Made by a program: the position numbers and the translations under genes
In this document: positions 32,902 to 38,155 of the stretch, piece after piece
Layout: every line of letters begins with the position of its first letter
Numbering within the stretch: position 1 is the first letter of the stretch
NCBI GenBank assembly: GCA_013043825.1
Contig: JABDNM010000230.1
Span: 1 to 38,155, forward strand
DNA from: Flavobacteriaceae bacterium
GTDB lineage: Bacteria > Bacteroidota > Bacteroidia > Flavobacteriales > Flavobacteriaceae
Length of the DNA stretch: 38,155 nt
Direction: 5' to 3'
The notes under the pieces: model-generated
The model's database searches: none
Seen by the model: the letters and a program-made list of their open reading frames with translations, nothing else
Told to the model about the DNA's origin: nothing

Positions 32902-33746
32902 AAATTTTAAGCATTTTACTTCTGGGAATCGCTCTTGCGTGTTCCAACGGAGGAAATAAGGAAAGCAATAAGTTGGGAGTTATAACAACTGCTCCTTCTG
33001 CCGATTATGAGCTCGAAGAGTCTTTGGCACTCGAGGTTCCTGTAATAGATGACGGCGCTATTGTTGCCCAGCAGGAGCAGAAAATCATCAAAAACGCCCG
33101 GCTTAGCTTTGAGACCAAGGAGCCTGAAGCGACCCATCTGCGGATCGTGGAGCTCGCTAAAATTCACAAGGGGTTCATTCAAAATGACAACTCGGGAAAA
33201 AGTTACAATCGGTTGTTTCGAAGTATGACCGTTCGTGTCCCCACCGACCAATTCCAGGCTTTTATCGATGGGGTTTCTGAAGGAGTGGCTTACTTCGACC
33301 TCAAGGACATTTCGCGACAGGACGTTACCGAAGAGTTTGTGGACCTGGAAGCCCGTCTGAAGGCGAAAAGAGAGCTTGAAAAACGCTACCTGGAATTGCT
33401 TAGCAAGGCTAAAAACGTCAAGGAAATGCTGGAAATAGAGCGCGAGCTTTCTAACATTCGTGAGGAGATTGAGGCCAAACAAGGCCGTTTGAATTACCTG
33501 GAGAGCCGGGTTTCTTTGAGTACTATTTCGATCGAGTTCTACAAACTCACTTCAGAAACCGGAGTAACGGTTTCTTACGGCCAAAAAATGAAGAACGCCC
33601 TTAAGGGGGGATGGGATGGAGTTTCGGTCTTCTTCCTGGGAATCCTATATCTGTGGCCATTGTTTTTATTAGTCATTATCGTTATTTTGGTCATCCGTCG
33701 TTTGCTTCGACGACAGAAACAAAAAGCGCAAAAGGAAACATCATGA
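32898..33746 (+). CDS. DUF4349 lipoprotein
   Basis: A 282-aa protein. Its start, MKILSILLLGIALACSNGG, is a lipoprotein signal with the lipidated cysteine in the LAC box. The DUF4349 domain follows (IIKNARLSFETKEPE, MTVRVPTDQFQAFID, SRQDVTEEFVDLEARLKAKR), with a coiled-coil stretch (LEIERELSNIREEIEAKQGRLNYLESRVSL is its central part). One C-terminal helix (LYLWPLFLLVIIVILVI) is followed by a basic tail RRLLRRQKQKAQ. Both a lipid anchor and a transmembrane helix would hold it at the inner membrane. Biological role is not known. It overlaps rnpA upstream and the S41 gene downstream by 4 bases each. Confidence 0.85.
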   Translation: MKILSILLLGIALACSNGGNKESNKLGVITTAPSADYELEESLALEVPVIDDGAIVAQQEQKIIKNARLSFETKEPEATHLRIVELAKIHKGFIQNDNSGKSYNRLFRSMTVRVPTDQFQAFIDGVSEGVAYFDLKDISRQDVTEEFVDLEARLKAKRELEKRYLELLSKAKNVKEMLEIERELSNIREEIEAKQGRLNYLESRVSLSTISIEFYKLTSETGVTVSYGQKMKNALKGGWDGVSVFFLGILYLWPLFLLVIIVILVIRRLLRRQKQKAQKETS

Positions 33747-35365
33747 AGAAAAAAATAATTATCCCAATACTGGCTGTTGGTATTTTGATAACCACTGCTG
33801 GTTTTAGAAATGATTTCTTTGAGATCGCTAAACAAATAGAAATTTTCACCACTTTGTTCAAAGAGTTGAATATGAATTATGTGGACGAAAACACTCCCGC
33901 CACCCTGATGGATAAAGCCATCAAAGGAATGCTGGCCGACTTAGACCCGTATACCGTTTATTGGAACGAACAGGAGGTGGAAGACGCGCGTATAAAAAAT
34001 TCTGGGACCTATACCGGAATTGGAGCCTCTGTTCGCACCATGAACGACAAGATCATTATTTCAGAACCTTTTAAGGATTATCCTGCCGATAAAGCCGGTC
34101 TCAAGGCTGGCGATGAGATCATCAAAGTAGGTGACATACAGCTGTCTGATTTTGAGGATGATGCTGGTGAACTATTGAAAGGAGCCGCAGGATCCAGTGT
34201 GGAACTTACGTTTAAGAGGCAGGGTAAAACTCAAACAACGACGCTGGTGCGGGAAAAAGTGGACGTGGACGCCGTTCCATACTCCAAGTTGATACACGGC
34301 GATATTGGTTATATCGTGCTAACCAAATTCAATCGTAAAACCACCATACAAACGAAAGCCGCGTTGCTTGATTTGAAGTCTCAGGGAGCAAAAAAGATCA
34401 TCCTGGACCTTCGTGGAAATCCCGGAGGCCTGCTTAATGAAGCGATAAGTATTGTCAACCTTTTCGTTCCAAAAGGCGAGGTGATCACGACGACAAAATC
34501 GGTGATCGAAAAGTACAACAAGACCTACCGAACACGTATTGATCCGGTCGATACCGAAATTCCGCTGGTTGTTTTGGTCAACGGCCGAAGTGCTTCTGCC
34601 AGTGAGATCGTTTCTGGGGGGCTTCAGGATCTTGATCGTGCAGTGATAATAGGGGCCAGAAGTTTCGGCAAGGGACTGGTGCAAAGACCTAAGAAATTAA
34701 CCTATGGCACCCAGCTTAAGATCACGATCTCTCGTTACTATACGCCTAGTGGACGATGTATCCAGGCATTGGACTACTGGAACCGTGATGAGAATGGTGA
34801 CCCCATTCGCCTGGATCCAAAAGAATACAACAAATTCAAGACCAAGGGAGGGCGCACCGTTTACGATGGCGGAGGAATCCTTCCCGATATCGAATTGGAG
34901 ACCTCTAAATTCAGTCCCATTACAACCGCTTTGTTGAAAGACAATGCTATTTTCGATTATGCGACACACTATTATTATAACAAACCCATGAGTGATTGGA
35001 AATCCTTTCAGTTTAGCGATTCCGATTTCCAGGATTTTGTAGCATTCTTAGGAAAAAACAATTTCGATTACGAAACCGAGACGGAAAAGGAATTCGAGAA
35101 AGCGTTACGAAGAGCAGAAGACGACCAGTTGGATGATGAGATCAAGTCCAGCTATAATGCGCTTATTGCTTCAATAGATAGAGCCAAGGCGAAAGACCTT
35201 CTGGATAAAAAAGCGGAGATCAAGTCGTTGTTAAGCGACGAGATCCTTAAAAGGTTTTTCTACCGTCAAGGTCTTTACGACTACCAGGTGGAGCGCAATC
35301 CGGAGATTCTTGAAGCGGTTTCGGTGTTGCAGGATGAAAAAAAATACCAACGTATTCTGAAATAA
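33743..35365 (+). CDS. S41-family carboxy-terminal processing peptidase
   Basis: A CtpA/Prc-like serine protease of 540 aa. The signal or anchor MKKKIIIPILAVGILITTAG leads into an N-terminal domain, then a PDZ domain (DYPADKAGLKAGDEIIKVGDI), then the protease core. The Ser/Lys dyad is Ser285 in GRSASASEIVSGGLQDLDRA and Lys310 in FGKGLVQ, with KIILDLRGNPGGLLNEA before it. Residues 390 to 540 form a helical C-terminal region. Family members cut proteins at their C-termini in the periplasm. The start at 33743 is chosen because it gives the signal sequence and overlaps the upstream stop (ATGA); longer in-frame starts lie inside the DUF4349 gene. Confidence 0.93.
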   Translation: MKKKIIIPILAVGILITTAGFRNDFFEIAKQIEIFTTLFKELNMNYVDENTPATLMDKAIKGMLADLDPYTVYWNEQEVEDARIKNSGTYTGIGASVRTMNDKIIISEPFKDYPADKAGLKAGDEIIKVGDIQLSDFEDDAGELLKGAAGSSVELTFKRQGKTQTTTLVREKVDVDAVPYSKLIHGDIGYIVLTKFNRKTTIQTKAALLDLKSQGAKKIILDLRGNPGGLLNEAISIVNLFVPKGEVITTTKSVIEKYNKTYRTRIDPVDTEIPLVVLVNGRSASASEIVSGGLQDLDRAVIIGARSFGKGLVQRPKKLTYGTQLKITISRYYTPSGRCIQALDYWNRDENGDPIRLDPKEYNKFKTKGGRTVYDGGGILPDIELETSKFSPITTALLKDNAIFDYATHYYYNKPMSDWKSFQFSDSDFQDFVAFLGKNNFDYETETEKEFEKALRRAEDDQLDDEIKSSYNALIASIDRAKAKDLLDKKAEIKSLLSDEILKRFFYRQGLYDYQVERNPEILEAVSVLQDEKKYQRILK

Positions 35366-35371
35366 GCCATT

Positions 35372-36196
35372 GTGCAGGAATTCTTAGATTTTTTTGAAAC
35401 AATGCCTGTCTGGATGAAGGCAGGGTGGGTCTTTTTTGTGCTATTCTTCTTTTGGATACTTGAGGGATACTATGGGTTATTTAAATTGAATTATAAAAAA
35501 TGGAAGCATGCCAAGACCAATTTGCTTCTCACGTTTTTTGTGTTGGTAATAAACGCCATATTTGGAATCGCAACAGCCGGAGTTTTTATCTGGCTCAATG
35601 AGTCCCAATTTGGATTACTTCACCTTTTTGAAGCTCCCATTTGGGTTGAAATGGTGATTGCCATCATTATGTTGGATCTAATTGCCCAATATGGCGTTCA
35701 TTTTTTGTTGCACCAGATTCCCGTGCTTTGGAGGTTGCACATCGTGCATCACAGCGATAAACATGTGGATGTGACAACGGGAACGCGCCATCACCCAATC
35801 GATTTTGTCATCCGTGAATCGTTTGCCCTGGCTGCTGTGGTCATTACCGGAATGCCTATCGCATTTTACTTTTTCTACCGAATACTCAGCATTCTTTTCA
35901 CCTACTTCACCCATGCAAACATCTCGCTCCCAAAATGGTTGGACAAGGGCTTGAGCTACGTGATTGTAACTCCCAACATGCATAAATTCCACCATCATTA
36001 CCAGCTTCCCTGGACCGACACCAATTATGGCAACATGCTTTCGGTGTGGGATAGGATTTTTGGAACATTCGTCTATGATGATCTGGATAAGATACAGTAT
36101 GGGGTTGATCTCGCAGATCACACCGATGATGAGAACCTCACTATTCAGTTGGGAATTCCCTTCAATAAGGGTGTTAAAAGCAAAAATTGGCGTTGA
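35372..36196 (+). CDS. sterol desaturase/fatty-acid hydroxylase-family membrane protein
   Basis: A 274-aa integral membrane protein with at least four helices (for example WVFFVLFFFWILEGYYGLF and LLLTFFVLVINAIFG). Histidine boxes of the family's di-iron site are seen in HFLLHQ, RLHIVHHSDKH, TRHHPIDF and HKFHHHYQ. Members hydroxylate or desaturate lipids; the substrate here is unknown. The start is GTG at 35372; an ATG at 35402 (MPVWMKAG) is a second possibility. It begins 6 bases after the S41 stop and so may be in the same transcript. Near its end, 62 bases of AT-rich DNA precede the next gene. Confidence 0.88.
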   Translation: MQEFLDFFETMPVWMKAGWVFFVLFFFWILEGYYGLFKLNYKKWKHAKTNLLLTFFVLVINAIFGIATAGVFIWLNESQFGLLHLFEAPIWVEMVIAIIMLDLIAQYGVHFLLHQIPVLWRLHIVHHSDKHVDVTTGTRHHPIDFVIRESFALAAVVITGMPIAFYFFYRILSILFTYFTHANISLPKWLDKGLSYVIVTPNMHKFHHHYQLPWTDTNYGNMLSVWDRIFGTFVYDDLDKIQYGVDLADHTDDENLTIQLGIPFNKGVKSKNWR

Positions 36197-36258
36197 TATC
36201 CAGCGCCTTAACAAAAATTTAATTGATTTTTCGCCGAATTTTTCGTATAATATGAGTT

Positions 36259-36630
36259 ATGACACACGTGGACAAATTAAAAGATGCCGATGCTATTAAG
36301 GATTCTGTAGAGCACTTGGAACGGCATGGTTTTGAGAACATCAAAGCCGATATTGAAGGATACGAAACCCCAAAATCCTATTTAAAAAAAGACGGAGACA
36401 TTACCATCACTCCGGATATCGTCGCTGAACGGGCAGGGATTAAACATTATTTTGAAGTTAGCCTGAAAAGTGAAAAGCCAAAATTGCTGAAATCGAAATG
36501 GCGCTTTCTTGAGGTCTTATCGCGGATGAAAAATCATCGGTTTAAGATCATAACCCGAAGAGGCCACTACAAGTTCACCAATGAAATGCTGGACGATCTC
36601 AATTTGAAAAAGGACCTCATTAAGCTTTAA
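36259..36630 (+). CDS. conserved-looking 123-aa protein of unknown function
   Basis: A charged, probably cytoplasmic protein with no signal or membrane helix. Its centre reads TPDIVAERAGIKHYFEVSLK, then KPKLLKSKWRFLEVLSRMK and RFKIITRRGHYKFTNEML. The first segment has the outline of a PD-(D/E)xK nuclease core (Asp53, then Glu66 ending a strand), but the lysine expected two positions after Glu66 is serine, with Lys70 nearby, so this is only a weak resemblance. The start ATG is the only reasonable one. The gene ends with an 11-base convergent overlap with the acetyltransferase gene. I cannot assign a family. Confidence 0.7.
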   Translation: MTHVDKLKDADAIKDSVEHLERHGFENIKADIEGYETPKSYLKKDGDITITPDIVAERAGIKHYFEVSLKSEKPKLLKSKWRFLEVLSRMKNHRFKIITRRGHYKFTNEMLDDLNLKKDLIKL

Positions 36631-37060
36631 TCATAGCAATGTGAGGAATTCCGTCTTCAAGGTATTCATCACCTGTTGGCTCAAAGCCATGTGACCGATA
36701 AAATTCAACTAAATACGTTTGAGCGGACAGCTTTATCTCTTCCATGCCGTATTTTTCCTTGATCGCGATCATAGAGGCTTTCATGATTTGATGCCCATAG
36801 CCATGTTTTCTTTCGTCTGATCGAACCACTACTCTTCCAATGGACGCTTGCTTAAAGTATGCCCCCGGCGGGAAGCAACGAGTATAGGTGATCAATTCCC
36901 TGTTTTTGTATCCAAAAACATGCAGGGCCTGGTCGTCTTTTCCGTCTATGTCCTGATAAACGCAGTCCTGTTCAACCACGAACACTTCGGATCGCAGCTG
37001 GAGAATATCATGTAATTCTCTGGTGGTTAACTCATTAAAGGTTTTAACTTTTACTTCCAT
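36620..37060 (-). CDS. ElaA-like GNAT-family N-acetyltransferase
   Basis: A 146-aa acetyltransferase. The N-terminal segment LTTRELHDILQLRSEVFVVEQDCVYQDIDGKDDQ is the ElaA signature (RxxVFVVEQxxxYxDxDxxD). The acetyl-CoA loop is in VVRSDERKHGYGHQIMKASM, and KLSAQTYLVEFYRSHGF closes the fold. ElaA-type GNATs have no firmly known substrate. I set the start at 37060 (MEVKVKTFNEL), where the family similarity begins; a longer form from 37093 would overlap the end of the CDF gene. The stop codon of that gene lies one base upstream, so the two are co-transcribed. Confidence 0.88.
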   Translation of the reverse strand: MEVKVKTFNELTTRELHDILQLRSEVFVVEQDCVYQDIDGKDDQALHVFGYKNRELITYTRCFPPGAYFKQASIGRVVVRSDERKHGYGHQIMKASMIAIKEKYGMEEIKLSAQTYLVEFYRSHGFEPTGDEYLEDGIPHIAMIKA

Positions 37061-37061
37061 T

Positions 37062-37973
37062 TCAGTCTTGTACAATGATATCCTTAGCATCATCCTTTTG
37101 ATACTCCGGCTGGATATTGACGTGATTTATTCCGAAGTCATCATGAAGCACGCGCTCCACTTCATTCAGAATTTCATCGAAACGGCTTATGGTTATGTCT
37201 TCATAAAAATCGATGTGCGCCTCCATATGAATTTCATGCTCGTTAAGTTGCCAAATATGAATATGATGCACGTTCTTGATCTCTGGCTGAACAGAGATGG
37301 CGCTTCTCATCTTTTCCAGGTTGATATCATCCGGCGTGAACAGCATCAACACTTTGAAAGATCGTTTCAATAGATCATAGCCCATAAAAATAAGGTAAAT
37401 CGCGATTAGAACGGTTAATACGCTATCCACCCAAAACCAATCGAAGAATTTCATCAATAAGCCACCTATTAAGACCGCCACCGAAGCAGACATGTCTGTG
37501 ATCAAATGCAGGTAGGCGGAGCGCATATTCATGTTTTCAGAGGCGCTTTTTCTTAGCAACAACACGCTAAATCCGTTGGCGAAGATCCCCAGCAGCGCCA
37601 GCCAAATCACCAAGTTACTTTCGATTTCTTTTGGGGATAAGAACCGTTCCACAGCCTCATAAACCAAATAGAGGGCTACGATAATTAGAGTGGCCGCATT
37701 TACAAATGCCGCAATGATCTCTGCGCGTTTGTAGCCAAATGTTTTATCGAACGAGGCTGCTTTCTTTGAATACGTATTAGCGATATAACTAACCAACAAA
37801 GACAGTACATCGCTAAAATTGTGGAGGGCATCGCTTAATAGCGCAAGACTACCGGAGATTAGTCCGCCTATCACCTGGGCAACAGTGATCAGTATATTTA
37901 AAACAATGGAAATGAGCAGATTTCTTCCTCGTAAATCATGGTGGTGATGATCGTGAGAATGCGAATGGCCCAT
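37062..37973 (-). CDS. CDF-family cation diffusion facilitator (Zn/Co/Cd exporter)
   Basis: A 303-aa transporter that exports divalent metal ions, most often zinc, in exchange for protons. The N-terminus is His-rich (MGHSHSHDHHHHDLRG). Six helices follow; helix II carries the ion-site pattern SDALHNFSDVLSLL and helix V carries HLITDMSASVAVLIGG, matching the DxxxH/HxxxD-type sites of zinc-selective CDFs. The cytoplasmic C-terminal domain (VHHIHIWQLNEHEIHMEAHIDF) is the metal-sensing dimer module. Metal identity is inferred from the family. It starts 9 bases after the rpiB stop and is followed directly by the ElaA-like gene. Confidence 0.93.
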   Translation of the reverse strand: MGHSHSHDHHHHDLRGRNLLISIVLNILITVAQVIGGLISGSLALLSDALHNFSDVLSLLVSYIANTYSKKAASFDKTFGYKRAEIIAAFVNAATLIIVALYLVYEAVERFLSPKEIESNLVIWLALLGIFANGFSVLLLRKSASENMNMRSAYLHLITDMSASVAVLIGGLLMKFFDWFWVDSVLTVLIAIYLIFMGYDLLKRSFKVLMLFTPDDINLEKMRSAISVQPEIKNVHHIHIWQLNEHEIHMEAHIDFYEDITISRFDEILNEVERVLHDDFGINHVNIQPEYQKDDAKDIIVQD

Positions 37974-37982
37974 TGAACAGCT

Positions 37983-38155
37983 TTAGTTACAAGAAATCTT
38001 TTCTACGCGACGTTGGTGCCTACCTCCTTCGAAGGCAGTGTTTAGAAAGGTGTCGACCATTGCGATGGCCTGTGGCTTGCTGGTAAATCGTGCAGGTATA
38101 CTAATGATGTTGGCGTTGTTATGCTCTCTGGCCAATGCGGTTATTTCTTTGGTCC
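37983..38155 (-). CDS. rpiB: ribose 5-phosphate isomerase B, 3' end
   Basis: Only the last 57 residues are in the window; the start is beyond base 38155. The readable part TKEITALAREHNNANIISI, then PARFTSKPQAIAMVDTFLN and FEGGRHQRRVEKI match the RpiB/LacAB C-terminal half: AREHNNAN and EGGRHQRRVxKI are strong family signatures and carry substrate-binding residues. RpiB interconverts ribose-5-phosphate and ribulose-5-phosphate in the pentose phosphate pathway. It ends in SCN and its stop lies 9 bases before the CDF gene. Confidence 0.92.
   Translation of the reverse strand, partial: TKEITALAREHNNANIISIPARFTSKPQAIAMVDTFLNTAFEGGRHQRRVEKISCN

Noticed and set aside
36240-36258. TATAAT sequence before the 123-aa gene, like a sigma-70 -10 box
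   Set aside because: Bacteroidota primary sigma factors prefer TAnnTTTG, no -35 element is present, and such AT-rich hexamers are common in this gap.
1-38155. CRISPR array, insertion sequence, prophage, integron or toxin-antitoxin pair
   Set aside because: No regularly spaced repeats, transposase, integrase, phage structural gene or paired small toxin-antitoxin frames were found on either strand.

Overview
The window is a stretch of chromosome from a member of the Bacteroidota, most likely a marine or environmental Flavobacteriaceae. The signs are type IX secretion (T9SS) C-terminal sorting domains, lipoproteins with flavobacterial character, family-typical protein variants, and repeated upstream boxes fitting the Bacteroidota promoter element TAnnTTTG. 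Almost everything is recognisable chromosomal housekeeping. I see no prophage, insertion sequence, CRISPR array, rRNA operon or clear genomic island. No gap between genes exceeds 300 bases. The three largest are 10121-10340 (AT-rich, one weak inverted repeat), 32343-32544 (structured, see below) and 7188-7367 (a terminator plus AT-rich DNA).

Layout. 1-1749 (+): two T9SS cargo proteins, the first cut by the window edge, closed by an intrinsic terminator. 1816-9255 (-): a GreA/GreB-like factor, mtgA, an FAD oxidoreductase, then the fatty-acid and ribosome block read in the order DUF177 protein, rpmF, fabH, accB, accC, with pdxA further upstream. 9316-12571: ribE (+), a small membrane-anchored protein (-), a CAU tRNA (-), mce (-), then rbfA and a LolC/E-like permease (+). 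12578-15492: dusB (-) divergent from lepA (+). 15577-22675 (+): glycogen synthesis genes glgA, glgC and glgB followed by a GH31 alpha-glucosidase. 22679-24759 (-): a cation/proton antiporter and a small Cys-containing lipoprotein. 24893-27933 (+): a tandem universal-stress protein overlapping a SulP anion transporter with an extra C-terminal domain. 28011-32342 (+): an MBL-fold hydrolase, an S8 peptidase lipoprotein and an M1-type metallopeptidase. 32545-36630 (+): rnpA, a DUF4349 lipoprotein and an S41 peptidase joined by 4-base overlaps, then a sterol-desaturase-like protein and an unrecognised 123-aa protein. 36620-38155 (-): an acetyltransferase, a CDF metal exporter and the 3' end of rpiB.

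How the genes work together. AccB and AccC are two parts of acetyl-CoA carboxylase, which makes malonyl-CoA, and FabH uses it to start fatty-acid chains. GlgC makes ADP-glucose, GlgA polymerises it and GlgB branches the polymer; the GH31 enzyme could trim or recycle alpha-glucans. RbfA, LepA, DusB, RnpA, L32 and the tRNA serve ribosome and tRNA production.

The least explained items are a structured element between the M1 peptidase and rnpA (32366-32517) whose stems compete for the same bases, the C-terminal domain of the SulP protein together with its overlapping stress protein, several promoter boxes lying only 4-7 bases from start codons, and three small or orphan proteins. I did not find a clearly new multi-gene system.
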